Shown here one piece after another: positions 45,837 to 54,806 of a stretch of DNA of 64,000 bases. Position 1 is the stretch's first letter, and every line of letters starts with the position of its first letter. The stretch is from Pseudohongiella sp. (lineage in GTDB: Bacteria; Pseudomonadota; Gammaproteobacteria; Pseudomonadales; Pseudohongiellaceae): assembly GCA_030651695.1 (NCBI GenBank), contig JAUSCD010000012.1, positions 372,001 through 436,000 of the forward strand. The letters run 5' to 3'. A program made the translations under genes and the position numbers. Below the pieces are notes generated by a model. The model did no database searches. It saw nothing but the letters and a program-made list of their open reading frames with translations, and was not told the origin of the DNA.

Positions 45837-46775
45837 CTACCGCGCTCTGCCTATACTTTCCCTGACCGGCGTCACTCCCTTTAGATTACGCAGGCAATGC
45901 ACCGTTGCGAGCGACATAAAATCCTGCAAATAAGCCTGTTCCAGTTGTTCTGCACGGACCGCCGCGTACAACGTAGGCCAGATACCATGATCCCCAGCTG
46001 ATCGCGCAGAAATCAGTCCCTGCTCCAGGTAGTCCGCTAAAACCCAATTAGGAAGTGCACACACACCCAGACCGCTCGCAACCAGCTGAACCATCATCAA
46101 AGTCAATTCGGTGTGACGCACCGCTGCAGGCGAAATGCCGGCGGGATGCAGAAAACAATTAAAAACATCCAGTCGCTCCCGCGCAACCGGATAGGTTATT
46201 AGTGTTTCATCTGTCAGATCCCTGGGTTGCACACGCTCATGTTTTAACAAGCGATGGTCATTGGCCAAAGCAATCTGCATCTCGTAAGTGAACAGAGGCA
46301 GATAGCTGATGCCAGTGATCGACTGCGGATCTGATGTGATCACCAGGTCCACCTCACCTCGGGCGAGCGCAGGCAGAGGCTCAAACAGGAACCCTCCTGA
46401 AAAATCCAGCGCGACTCCCGGCCATTGCCGCCGGAAGGTATCCAGCACCGGCATCAGCCAGTTAAAGCAGCTGTGGCATTCGATAGCCATATGCAAGCGC
46501 CCGGCGTCGCCGTGCAGCAGTTTTTGCACATCACGCACCGCATCGTCTACTTTGCCCAGCACCTCGTCGGCCAGCGCCAGCAATCTCTGGCCGGGTTCAG
46601 TAAAGCGCAAAGGGCGGCTTTTACGCATAAACAGCTCACAGCCCAGACGCGTCTCCAGATCTTTTATCTGATGTGACAAGGCAGATTGCGTCACACACAG
46701 GCGCTCGGACGCCTCCACCAGGCTGCCCGTATCACGCAAGGTGACTAATGTTTTTAAATGCCGTATTTCCAACAT
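45837..46775 (-). CDS. metR: LysR-type regulator MetR
   Basis: A 312-residue protein with an N-terminal helix-turn-helix (about 1-60; HLKTLVTLRDTGSLVEASE) and a C-terminal effector domain. Many segments match E. coli MetR: CVTQSALSHQIKDLETRLG, IECHSCFNWLMPVL and LITYPVARERLDV. MetR activates metE with homocysteine as coactivator. The gene is divergent from metE, 141 bases apart, the classic arrangement. A perfect inverted repeat lies 11 bases upstream of its start. Confidence 0.95.
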   Translation of the reverse strand: MLEIRHLKTLVTLRDTGSLVEASERLCVTQSALSHQIKDLETRLGCELFMRKSRPLRFTEPGQRLLALADEVLGKVDDAVRDVQKLLHGDAGRLHMAIECHSCFNWLMPVLDTFRRQWPGVALDFSGGFLFEPLPALARGEVDLVITSDPQSITGISYLPLFTYEMQIALANDHRLLKHERVQPRDLTDETLITYPVARERLDVFNCFLHPAGISPAAVRHTELTLMMVQLVASGLGVCALPNWVLADYLEQGLISARSAGDHGIWPTLYAAVRAEQLEQAYLQDFMSLATVHCLRNLKGVTPVRESIGRAR

Positions 46776-46785
46776 AACGAATTCC

Positions 46786-46808
46786 TGATGGTGGCTTAAG
46801 CACCATCA
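46786..46808. promoter_or_regulatory. inverted repeat, candidate MetR operator
   Basis: TGATGGTG (46786-46793), a 7-base centre GCTTAAG, and CACCATCA (46801-46808) form a perfect 8-bp inverted repeat between metR and metE. LysR-type sites are usually inverted repeats in such divergent regions. It does not match the TGAA-N5-TTCA consensus of E. coli MetR, so assignment is by position. A second, weaker repeat (TTTTCA and TGAAAA) lies nearer metE. Confidence 0.5.
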
Positions 46809-46916
46809 TATCAAAATATTTTCACTTTAAAGTTGAAAAACATCAGTTTGATTCATGATGGCTTCCCCGACAAAATGCTCCCCTCACAAATTCAAACCAC
46901 ATCTACGGAGAAACTC

Positions 46917-49223
46917 ATGGCAGGCACGCTTATACAGACTCACAGTTTGGGATTCCCGCGCGTCGGGGTGATGCGCGAACTGAAATTCGCACTGGAGTCC
47001 TATTGGCGCGGCGATATCACCTCAGCCGCATTGCAGCAGGCAGGGCAGGACCTCAGACACAGGCACTGGGCTGTGCAGGCCGAAGCTGGCATCGACCTCA
47101 TACCGACAGGTGACTTCGCCTGGTACGATCAGGTCCTGACCATGTCAGCGACCTTGGGCAATATCCCGCCGAGGCATCGCAAAAACGGACAACCGACTGA
47201 CATTGACACATTGTTCCGGGTGGCACGCGGCAACAGCGGTGACTCAGCACCAGTCCCTGCCAGTGATATGACCAAATGGTTCGACAGTAACTACCACTAT
47301 CTGGTCCCTGAGTTTCAAGCAGACCAGAGCTTTTCGCTTGAGTGGCGTCAGATTATTGATGAAACACGCGAAGCCGTTGCTTTGGGCTTCAGGGTCAAGC
47401 CCGTCATCATCGGCCCACTGACCTACCTGTGGCTAGGTAAAGAGATGACTTCAGACTTTGATCGTCTGGAGTTGTTGCCTGCATTGTTACCTGTATATCA
47501 ACAGCTGCTGCAGGAACTCGCCAATGCAGGAGCAGAATGGGTGCAGGTCGACGAACCCGCTCTGGTACTGGACTTGCCAGCATCCTGGCTGCGCGCATAC
47601 GAAAAAGCCTATTTCCAGCTTCAGCGCAGCCCGGCGAAAATTCTGCTGGCTACTTACTTCGACGCGCTGGAAGAAAATCTGCAGACAGCTGTCAACCTTC
47701 CTGTGGCCGGTTTGCATATTGATGCTGTGCGCGCTGTTGCTCAAATAAAACCGGTGCTTGACTGGCTGCCCGCTGACAAAGTCCTTTCTATCGGCATAAT
47801 CGACGGCCGCAATATCTGGCGCAATGACCTGCGCAAATCCCTGCTCGTTCTGGAAACTGCACACAAGAAACGTGGCGACCTGTTGTGGGTGGCGCCATCC
47901 TGTTCGCTGCTGCATGTGCCTCTCGATCTGACGCCGGAAGCAAAGCTGGATCACCAACTCATTGAATGGCTGGCTTTTGCACACCAGAAGCTCTATGAGC
48001 TGGCAACACTCAACCGCCTGCTGCGCGGCAATGGCAGCACATCCGATCAGCGCGCCTTGCTTGCCAGCGACCATGCTGTCAGCTCGCGACGCACTTCCGG
48101 CAAAGTGCACAGGCCCGAGGTGAATACGCGGCTGCGCGGCATAGAGCAAAGCAGCTGGAAAAGAAAACAGAGTTTTGCGCAACGTATTGTGGAACAACAG
48201 GCACGTCTTGCTCTACCTCTGTTCCCGACAACCACTATCGGATCGTTCCCGCAGACGTCGGATATTCGCCGGACCCGTCTGGAATATAAAACCGGTGTGA
48301 TTGACGAAGCAACGTATCGCAGCCGGATTCAAGCGGAAATTGCTGACGCCATCAAGCGCCAGGAAGCACTGGATATAGACGTGTTGGTGCATGGTGAAGC
48401 CGAGCGTAATGACATGGTGGAATACTTCGGAGAGCAATTGGCTGGCTATGCTTTCACGCAACAGGGCTGGGTCCAGAGTTATGGCTCACGGTGCGTGAAA
48501 CCACCCATCATCTTTGGAGATGTGTTGCGCGAACGACCAATGACTGTTGAGTGGATACAATATGCGCAGTCGCTCACCAACAAACCTGTCAAAGGAATGC
48601 TGACTGGCCCGATCACCATGCTGTGCTGGTCTTTTGTGCGTGACGACCAACCGCGCAAAACCACTGCCTGGCAAATCGCGCTGGCGCTACGTGATGAAGT
48701 GCTGGATCTTGAAGCAGCCGGGGTGCAGATCATTCAGGTAGATGAGCCAGCCATTCGCGAAGGACTGCCGTTACGGAAACAACAACAGGCCGAGTATCTG
48801 GACTGGGCTGTGAAGGCCTTCCGTCTGAGCACTTGCAGCGTTCGCGATGAAACCCAGATTCACACTCATATGTGTTATTCGGAATTTAACGACATCATCG
48901 CGGCGATTGCCGATCTGGACGCTGACGTGATAACCATCGAAACCTCAAGATCTGCCGGTGAGCTGATCCAGGCGTTCGAGAACTTTGACTATCCCAATGC
49001 CATCGGACCGGGTGTATACGACATTCACTCGCCGAATCTACCTGAAATCAGCAACATGATTCATTTAATCAGCCGTGCTGCAGCCCGGATTCCTGTTACA
49101 CGATTATGGATTAATCCCGATTGCGGTCTCAAAACAAGGGCTTGGGCAGAAACCGAGACCGCCCTGCAGTGCATGGTCAAGGCAGCAAAACATCTTAGAA
49201 ATCAACATGTAGAAAGCGCCTAG
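46917..49223 (+). CDS. metE: cobalamin-independent methionine synthase
   Basis: About 768 residues from the ATG at 46917, which has GGAG at 46907-46910; the frame is open 84 bases further up, but those residues are not family-like. It transfers a methyl group from 5-methyltetrahydrofolate-triglutamate to homocysteine. The N-terminal half begins [14 protein letters not shown]. Zinc ligands in the C-terminal barrel include His651 and Cys653 (THMCYSEF) and Cys736 (NPDCGLKTR). The folate and homocysteine-binding [10 protein letters not shown] segment is present. MetR is divergent and probably activates it. Confidence 0.96.
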   Translation: MAGTLIQTHSLGFPRVGVMRELKFALESYWRGDITSAALQQAGQDLRHRHWAVQAEAGIDLIPTGDFAWYDQVLTMSATLGNIPPRHRKNGQPTDIDTLFRVARGNSGDSAPVPASDMTKWFDSNYHYLVPEFQADQSFSLEWRQIIDETREAVALGFRVKPVIIGPLTYLWLGKEMTSDFDRLELLPALLPVYQQLLQELANAGAEWVQVDEPALVLDLPASWLRAYEKAYFQLQRSPAKILLATYFDALEENLQTAVNLPVAGLHIDAVRAVAQIKPVLDWLPADKVLSIGIIDGRNIWRNDLRKSLLVLETAHKKRGDLLWVAPSCSLLHVPLDLTPEAKLDHQLIEWLAFAHQKLYELATLNRLLRGNGSTSDQRALLASDHAVSSRRTSGKVHRPEVNTRLRGIEQSSWKRKQSFAQRIVEQQARLALPLFPTTTIGSFPQTSDIRRTRLEYKTGVIDEATYRSRIQAEIADAIKRQEALDIDVLVHGEAERNDMVEYFGEQLAGYAFTQQGWVQSYGSRCVKPPIIFGDVLRERPMTVEWIQYAQSLTNKPVKGMLTGPITMLCWSFVRDDQPRKTTAWQIALALRDEVLDLEAAGVQIIQVDEPAIREGLPLRKQQQAEYLDWAVKAFRLSTCSVRDETQIHTHMCYSEFNDIIAAIADLDADVITIETSRSAGELIQAFENFDYPNAIGPGVYDIHSPNLPEISNMIHLISRAAARIPVTRLWINPDCGLKTRAWAETETALQCMVKAAKHLRNQHVESA

Positions 49224-49265
49224 AGATCCCGGGATGAATACCCGATAACTGTGAGGCATGATCGG

Positions 49266-49305
49266 ATAGAGCGAGGTCATGCCGCCATTGATACATTAAA
49301 TCTAT
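49266..49305. promoter_or_regulatory. partial OxyR-like motif upstream of ahpC
   Basis: ATAG (49266-49269), seven bases, TCAT (49277-49280), ten bases, ATAC (49291-49294), seven bases and CTAT (49302-49305). The OxyR consensus is ATAG-N7-CTAT-N7-ATAG-N7-CTAT, so two of four quarters match exactly and the central spacing is three bases too long. Weak, but its place before ahpC fits. Confidence 0.3.
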
Positions 49306-49423
49306 CGTCTATTAATATATATTTGATTTCCCCAAAACGCCGTCAGGCACTATCATTCGCACCGTTCACTAAAGCAGCCTCTATGCTTTTTATTCGATGG
49401 CTACACGGTAAAGGAGTCAATAC

Positions 49424-49987
49424 GTGTCTTTGATCAATACAGAAATCAAACCTTTCAAAACAACTGCGTTTCACAATGGCGAGTTTGTTGAAGTTACCGA
49501 AGCCACCCTGAAGGGCAAATGGTCAGTGGTATTCTTCTACCCTGCAGACTTCACCTTTGTGTGCCCAACCGAACTGGGCGACCTCGCTGACAACTACGCT
49601 GAATTCCAGAGCCGTGGTGTTGAGATCTATGCTGTGTCCACTGACACACATTTCACTCACAAAGCCTGGCATGACAGCTCTGACACAATCCGCAAAATCC
49701 AGTATCCGATGGTCGGCGACCCCACTGGCACCATCACCCGCAACTTCGAAGTGATGATCGAAGAAGCAGGTCTGGCTGAGCGTGGTACGTTTGTAGTCGA
49801 TCCTGAAGGCAAGATCCAGATCGTCGAGATCACAGCTGGTGGCATTGGCCGTGACGCAACTGAGCTGCTGCGTAAAGTCAAAGCGGCTCAATACGTTGCC
49901 TCTCACCCAGGTGAAGTATGCCCGGCCAAGTGGAAAGAAGGCGAGGCCACACTGGCACCGTCTCTGGATCTGGTAGGCAAGATCTAA
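49424..49987 (+). CDS. ahpC: alkyl hydroperoxide reductase peroxiredoxin subunit
   Basis: A 187-residue typical 2-Cys peroxiredoxin, starting at GTG 49424 with AAGGAG seven bases upstream. The peroxidatic cysteine is Cys47 (FTFVCPTE) and the resolving one is Cys166 (GEVCPAKW). The length and both sites match E. coli AhpC. It reduces hydrogen peroxide and organic peroxides using AhpF, encoded 124 bases downstream after a terminator. Confidence 0.98.
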   Translation: MSLINTEIKPFKTTAFHNGEFVEVTEATLKGKWSVVFFYPADFTFVCPTELGDLADNYAEFQSRGVEIYAVSTDTHFTHKAWHDSSDTIRKIQYPMVGDPTGTITRNFEVMIEEAGLAERGTFVVDPEGKIQIVEITAGGIGRDATELLRKVKAAQYVASHPGEVCPAKWKEGEATLAPSLDLVGKI

Positions 49988-50001
49988 AGCTTGCGCCCAA
50001 A

Positions 50002-50034
50002 CGGTAGCCCGGGCGTTATCAGTCCGGGCTACCG
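50002..50034 (+). promoter_or_regulatory. 11-bp stem-loop after ahpC
   Basis: CGGTAGCCCGG (50002-50012) pairs perfectly with CCGGGCTACCG (50024-50034) around an 11-base loop. No T-tract follows, so it may protect the 3' end of the ahpC message. Confidence 0.6.
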
Positions 50035-50053
50035 GGGGCTGCGGTGCGACGTG

Positions 50054-50079
50054 AAAAATGGCTCCCGGCCATTTTTTTT
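50054..50079 (+). terminator. rho-independent terminator between ahpC and ahpF
   Basis: AAAAATGGC (50054-50062) pairs with GCCATTTTT (50068-50076) around a 5-base loop, followed by more T. It should let ahpC be made in excess of ahpF. Confidence 0.75.
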
Positions 50080-50111
50080 GTGCCCGAAATTCGTAATTTG
50101 AGGAAAATGTG

Positions 50112-51665
50112 ATGTTAGACGCCAGCATGAAAACCCAATTGAAGGCTTATCTTGAAAAAGTGACACGGCCCTTTGAGATTGTCGCGTCGCTTGATGACAG
50201 TGACAAGTCCCGCGAACTTCTGTCACTGCTCCAGGACATTACCAGCCTGTGTAGCAAGATTACATTGCGCGAGGATGGCCAGGATGTCCGCCGCCCTTCT
50301 TTCAGTTTGCAACGCTCTGATGCAGAAATGCATCTGCGGTTTGCCGGCATCCCGATGGGTCACGAATTCACCTCACTGATTCTGGCGCTGCTACAGACCG
50401 GAGGACATCCGCCCAAGTTGTCTGACGAGAAAGTTGCCCAGGTCAAAGCACTGAAAGGAGACTTCGTATTCGAAACTTTCTTCTCACTCTCATGCCAGAA
50501 TTGCCCGGATGTAGTTCAGGCACTGAATGTAATGGCTGTGCTGAATCCTGATATCAAACACGTAGCAATAGATGGTGCCCTGTTCCAGAAAGAAGTAGAT
50601 GAACGGCAGATCATGTCTGTTCCCAGCGTTTTTCTGAACGGAGAGTTATTTTTTCAGGGCCGCATGGGCGTAGATGTGATTCTGGCGAAAATTGATACTG
50701 GCGCAGCCAAACGTGAAGCGGAAAAACTTAATGAAAAAGAGCCTTTTGAGGTTCTTATTGTAGGGGGCGGCCCAGCTGGCGCAGCTGCCGCCATTTACGC
50801 CGCACGCAAAGGCATTCGCACCGGCGTGGCCGCGGAACGTTTTGGTGGTCAGGTGCTGGACACGATGGCGATCGAGAACTTTGTGTCCGTACAAGAGACA
50901 GAAGGACCGCGGCTGGCGCGACAATTGGAAGAACACGTTAAACATTACGATGTAGACATCATGAATCTGCAGCGCGCCGCCGCGCTGATTCCTGCAACAG
51001 AGCCGGGCGGGTATCATGAGATTCGGTTTGACAGCGGTGCTTCCGTTAAAGCCAGATCAGTTATTCTTGCTACAGGTGCACGCTGGCGCGAGCTGAACGT
51101 TCCCGGCGAGCAGCAATACCGTAATAAAGGTGTTGCATACTGCCCGCACTGCGATGGCCCTCTGTATAAAGGTAAAAACGTTGCTGTAGCAGGTGGTGGC
51201 AACTCCGGCATAGAAGCTGCCATCGACCTGGCAGGAATCGTCAATCATGTCACCGTGCTGGAGTTTGCCGATAGCTTGCGGGCTGATGAGGTGCTGCAAC
51301 GCAAACTTCGCAGCCTGCCCAATGTCGACATTATTACCATGGCACAGACTATGGAAGTGGTTGGGGACGGTCAGAAAATGACTGGACTGATATACAAGGA
51401 CAGGCGCAGTGAAGAGCTGCATACACTTAAACTGGATGGCGTTTTTGTACAGATCGGTCTGTTACCTAACAGCGAATGGTTGAAGGGGACTGTTACCACC
51501 ACTGCCCACGGCGAGATCGAGATTGATTCCAAAGGCAGCACCAATATACCCGGAGTTTTCGCCGCCGGCGACGTCACCAATGTGCCGTACAAGCAGATTA
51601 TTATAGCAATGGGCGAAGGATCCCGATCGGCGTTGAGCGCCTTCGATTATCTGATTCGCCACTGA
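50112..51665 (+). CDS. ahpF: alkyl hydroperoxide reductase flavoprotein subunit
   Basis: About 517 residues from the ATG at 50112; a GTG one codon earlier is less likely given AGGAAA at 50101. Order: tandem thioredoxin-fold N-terminal domain with Cys128-x2-Cys131 (CQNC), then a thioredoxin-reductase-like part with FAD motif ([17 protein letters not shown]), redox pair Cys344-x2-Cys347 (CPHCDGP) and NADH motif ([13 protein letters not shown]). It passes electrons from NADH to AhpC. The N-terminus [17 protein letters not shown] matches E. coli AhpF closely. Confidence 0.98.
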   Translation: MLDASMKTQLKAYLEKVTRPFEIVASLDDSDKSRELLSLLQDITSLCSKITLREDGQDVRRPSFSLQRSDAEMHLRFAGIPMGHEFTSLILALLQTGGHPPKLSDEKVAQVKALKGDFVFETFFSLSCQNCPDVVQALNVMAVLNPDIKHVAIDGALFQKEVDERQIMSVPSVFLNGELFFQGRMGVDVILAKIDTGAAKREAEKLNEKEPFEVLIVGGGPAGAAAAIYAARKGIRTGVAAERFGGQVLDTMAIENFVSVQETEGPRLARQLEEHVKHYDVDIMNLQRAAALIPATEPGGYHEIRFDSGASVKARSVILATGARWRELNVPGEQQYRNKGVAYCPHCDGPLYKGKNVAVAGGGNSGIEAAIDLAGIVNHVTVLEFADSLRADEVLQRKLRSLPNVDIITMAQTMEVVGDGQKMTGLIYKDRRSEELHTLKLDGVFVQIGLLPNSEWLKGTVTTTAHGEIEIDSKGSTNIPGVFAAGDVTNVPYKQIIIAMGEGSRSALSAFDYLIRH

Positions 51666-51745
51666 CATCCCGCACGGGCCCGGACCAAGTCCTGTTGTCA
51701 CCTACGAGGAACGAAAAAGGATTTCAAGGACGCAATACGCTTTGA

Positions 51746-52651
51746 TCAATACATACCTTTAACGTTCATCTGCAGTGAGAACAGGCTGGTTCTGGCTGTT
51801 ACAAATAATACGTCGCGGTTTTCGCCTCCGAACGTCATATTAGCCGGTGCCAGCGGAAACTCTATCGATTGCAGCAGCTCGCCCTGCGGGCTGTAGATCG
51901 TAATATTGCGTCCCCCGGTCAGATACAAATTGCCGCGCTCATCCAGCGCCAGCCCATCAGAACCTTGTCCAGCCAACAGCCTTTTATCCGCTATCTGGCC
52001 CGGTGCTGTAATGGTGTAAGCAAAGGTCTGATTGCCAATATGATCTGCCACATAAAGGGTCGATCCATCCTGCGTACCAATAATACCATTGGGCTTGGTC
52101 AGATCTGTAATAATCGCCTGCGCTTCACTTGCGCCGGGCGCCAGGTAATACACGTAATAACCGGGCTGCGGATTATTGGATTCATCGCCATAGCGTGGGT
52201 CTGTAAAATAGATACCACCAGAGGCATCAAGCCATAAATCATTTGGGCTGTTGAGTGGAGCCCCATTGTGTTGATCGATTACGACACTGACATTAGCCTG
52301 TGAATCCATACGCGTGATTCGTCCGGCCCCGCCTTCGGCACCAAATAATTCCCAATTGCTGTTAAAAAACAGACCATTGGTGCCATTGGTATTTTCACGA
52401 AATGTCTCTAACTCACCGCTCACTGACCAGGTATGAATACGGCTGGCCGGAATATCGGAAAAGTAGATGTTGCCCTGCTCGTCTGCAGCAGGGCCTTCTG
52501 TGAAAATAAAACTGTCTGCCAGCAATTGTACAGAGGCGTCAGGTGCCACCAAAGAGTCGTCCTGAGCATGTGAGACGGAAACGATCATCACGCCGGCAAG
52601 AGTCAGAAAACCCAATTGCTGCCAGATACGGCTACCATTTAAAGTACTCAT
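51746..52651 (-). CDS. SMP-30/gluconolactonase/LRE family protein, exported
   Basis: A 301-residue six-bladed beta-propeller protein with a signal peptide of about 29 residues (FLTLAGVMIVSVSHAQ). Metal-binding positions of the family are visible: Glu in FTEGPAADE, Asn-Asp in SPNDLWLD, and Asp in LYVADH. Such enzymes open lactones or hydrolyse organophosphates in the presence of calcium or zinc. The substrate is unknown. It lies 27 bases downstream of the SDR gene, on the same strand. Confidence 0.87.
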   Translation of the reverse strand: MSTLNGSRIWQQLGFLTLAGVMIVSVSHAQDDSLVAPDASVQLLADSFIFTEGPAADEQGNIYFSDIPASRIHTWSVSGELETFRENTNGTNGLFFNSNWELFGAEGGAGRITRMDSQANVSVVIDQHNGAPLNSPNDLWLDASGGIYFTDPRYGDESNNPQPGYYVYYLAPGASEAQAIITDLTKPNGIIGTQDGSTLYVADHIGNQTFAYTITAPGQIADKRLLAGQGSDGLALDERGNLYLTGGRNITIYSPQGELLQSIEFPLAPANMTFGGENRDVLFVTARTSLFSLQMNVKGMY

Positions 52652-52678
52652 AACAATCCTCTCATTTATTAAAAAGTA

Positions 52679-53407
52679 TCAGCCACGACCAAGAAATGGC
52701 TGTCTGTGATCCAGCACAGTTGCATCAATTATCGTTGCGTTTTTAGGCATGCTCAGCATCAATACGGCCACACGTGCTATATCAGCAACGTCCATTTTAG
52801 GCTCATCAATCACTGATGCAGGCGCATTGTCCCAGATATCGGTGTAGACGTTACCCGGGTGCAGACAACTGACCATAATGCCAAGTTCGCGGCCCTCAAC
52901 AGCCAGCGCACGGGTCATGCCCTGTAATCCAAATTTACTGGTGGTATAAGGTACTGATCCAAAGCGTGGAACCTGACTGGAAATACTGCCTATATTAAGA
53001 ATACGACCACCGCCATTGCCCTTCATTACCCGAAAGGCTTCGCGACTGTACAAAAAGGCTCCCGTCAGATTGGTGTCCATCACCATCTGAAAGTCTTTTG
53101 CCCGGAGATTTTCGACAGCACCGGCACGCGCAATGCCGGCGTTATTGATGACGGCATCCACTTTGCCAAACAGTGCAATTGCTTTTTCAAAAACAGCTTG
53201 CGTATCTGACTCGCTGGCTGCATCTGCCGGGAGACCATGCGCATTGGCGTCATCCAATTTGGCCAAGGCCTGATCAACACTATTATGTGATCTGCCAGTG
53301 ATCAGCACACGTGCGCCTTCCGATAAAACCGCTTGTGCTATCGCAAAGCCTATCCCTCGTGTGCCGCCAGTAATAATAACAACTTGTCCCGCCAATAACT
53401 GCGTCAT
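52679..53407 (-). CDS. short-chain dehydrogenase/reductase
   Basis: A 242-residue SDR. The cofactor motif is GGTRGIGFAIA near residue 14, the NNAGIARAG motif follows near residue 90, and the catalytic Ser and the YTTSK Tyr-Lys pair come near residues 140-160. The Arg in the TGRS segment after the second strand favours NADP(H). The substrate is unknown. It is in a likely run with the RND adaptor (upstream) and the lactonase-like gene (downstream). Confidence 0.9.
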   Translation of the reverse strand: MTQLLAGQVVIITGGTRGIGFAIAQAVLSEGARVLITGRSHNSVDQALAKLDDANAHGLPADAASESDTQAVFEKAIALFGKVDAVINNAGIARAGAVENLRAKDFQMVMDTNLTGAFLYSREAFRVMKGNGGGRILNIGSISSQVPRFGSVPYTTSKFGLQGMTRALAVEGRELGIMVSCLHPGNVYTDIWDNAPASVIDEPKMDVADIARVAVLMLSMPKNATIIDATVLDHRQPFLGRG

Positions 53408-53466
53408 GCCGGATGCTTCTCCTGTGTGGTTCTGATCTGGAACAGGAGAAGGACAATATCATTTCA

Positions 53467-54804
53467 CTAATGGCTTGACCACTGCACAGCCAACTCTGTT
53501 GCTGGCGCCAGATCCAGCACACCAGCGAGAGCATCAACCGGGCTCACCAGCATGCCAGTAACAGCCGTCGGCAACTGCGACACCATTATGCGATCACCCC
53601 GATTGAGCTGAGCGGAACGCACCAGCAACTGGTAGTTACCATGCTCGTCCTGATATTCTCCCACACGCTCGACACTCAGTGCTTCCAGACGGCTGTTGCT
53701 GATTCTGTAGATACGACCATTGTCATACAGCGCGTGCATCGGCACAGAGATCACATCCGGCTCTGCCGGCAAACTAAGACTGAGTTGCAATACCGTTCCC
53801 AGCGCCAGTACCGCATCTGCCTCGACATTAAAAAATGCATCGATACCACCCAGGCCTGGCTTGATGTCACCGGAGAGCCCCGCGAGTTCAAAACCGTAAC
53901 GCACACCACCCAGCCTGGCTTCCGCGAACACGCTCTCGCCTTCATTCAGTGATTGCCTCAGACGATGTGCAATCTGCGCCGGAATGGCTGCACGGATCTG
54001 CAGACCTTCATAATCCGCCAGACGCAGCATGGATGCGCCGCTGCCAACGCGGTCACCCACTGCCACTTCAATTGCAAGCACCCTGCCGGAAAAGGGTGCC
54101 GCCATCATTGCATAAGAGAGCTCCAGCTGAGTGCGCTCTAGCCGCGTTCTGGCCTCTGCTACCAAGGCTTCTGCATAGGCGATCTGGTGAGGAAATTCGC
54201 GCAAGGTTGCGATATGCCTTGCCAGTGTCATTGCACGCTCATTGGCTTCCTGACGGATTTCATCAAGTTGCGCATCTGCGATCATGCGCTGATTATGCAA
54301 AGACACAAAACGCTCAAGCTTGGATGCTGCCAGACTTGCCTGGGCCTCGTGATGCTGCGTCAGCTCGCGCGCCAATTCATAGTTACTGACAACCGTTGCC
54401 CGATTGGCGTCAGCTTGCAGTAACGATGATTCAGCCGCACGTACATTCAGCCTGAGCTCTGCATCATCCAGACTCATTAGAAGCTCTCCGCGCTCGACCC
54501 AGTCGCCTTCTTTAAAATGGATGGCAGATACCGTGCCTGCAACCGGCGCGCGCAGGTTCGCCGTCTGTACGGTTTCGAGTTTACCGTAGACCTGCAGGTT
54601 CGGCGTCATCAAAGCCGGAATTGCCTCCCTGTAACTGACCGGCCATTCTTTTTCAGCTCTGGTCTCGGGGGACGCACTGGGCCCTGTCGCAACAATTAAA
54701 GCACTGATTGAAATCAGCGCCCCAAACACCAGCACCCCGCCCAGGCGGGTTCCGATATTGCGCAGACGTGGCAATGTGCGGACAACTTGTATTTTTTCGA
54801 ACAT
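53467..54804 (-). CDS. RND efflux periplasmic adaptor (membrane fusion protein)
   Basis: About 445 residues from the ATG at 54804, with AAAGGAAA upstream; the frame stays open for 47 codons into the pump gene but those are not family-like. An N-terminal membrane anchor (VLVFGALISISALIVA), a lipoyl-like half-motif (LRAPVAGTVSAIHFKEGDW), a long coiled-coil hairpin of about 100 residues and the second half-motif (MAAPFSGRVLAIEVAVGD) follow. Then come the barrel and membrane-proximal domains. It should link the RND pump to an outer-membrane channel. No TolC-like gene is in the window. Confidence 0.9.
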   Translation of the reverse strand: MFEKIQVVRTLPRLRNIGTRLGGVLVFGALISISALIVATGPSASPETRAEKEWPVSYREAIPALMTPNLQVYGKLETVQTANLRAPVAGTVSAIHFKEGDWVERGELLMSLDDAELRLNVRAAESSLLQADANRATVVSNYELARELTQHHEAQASLAASKLERFVSLHNQRMIADAQLDEIRQEANERAMTLARHIATLREFPHQIAYAEALVAEARTRLERTQLELSYAMMAAPFSGRVLAIEVAVGDRVGSGASMLRLADYEGLQIRAAIPAQIAHRLRQSLNEGESVFAEARLGGVRYGFELAGLSGDIKPGLGGIDAFFNVEADAVLALGTVLQLSLSLPAEPDVISVPMHALYDNGRIYRISNSRLEALSVERVGEYQDEHGNYQLLVRSAQLNRGDRIMVSQLPTAVTGMLVSPVDALAGVLDLAPATELAVQWSSH

Positions 54805-54806
54805 GA

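Noticed and set aside
46776-46916. Cobalamin or SAM riboswitch upstream of metE
   Set aside because: The region is only 141 bases and shows none of the conserved boxes; MetR control is the simpler explanation.
47487-48197. 236-codon open frame on the minus strand
   Set aside because: Antisense to metE, with no family features.
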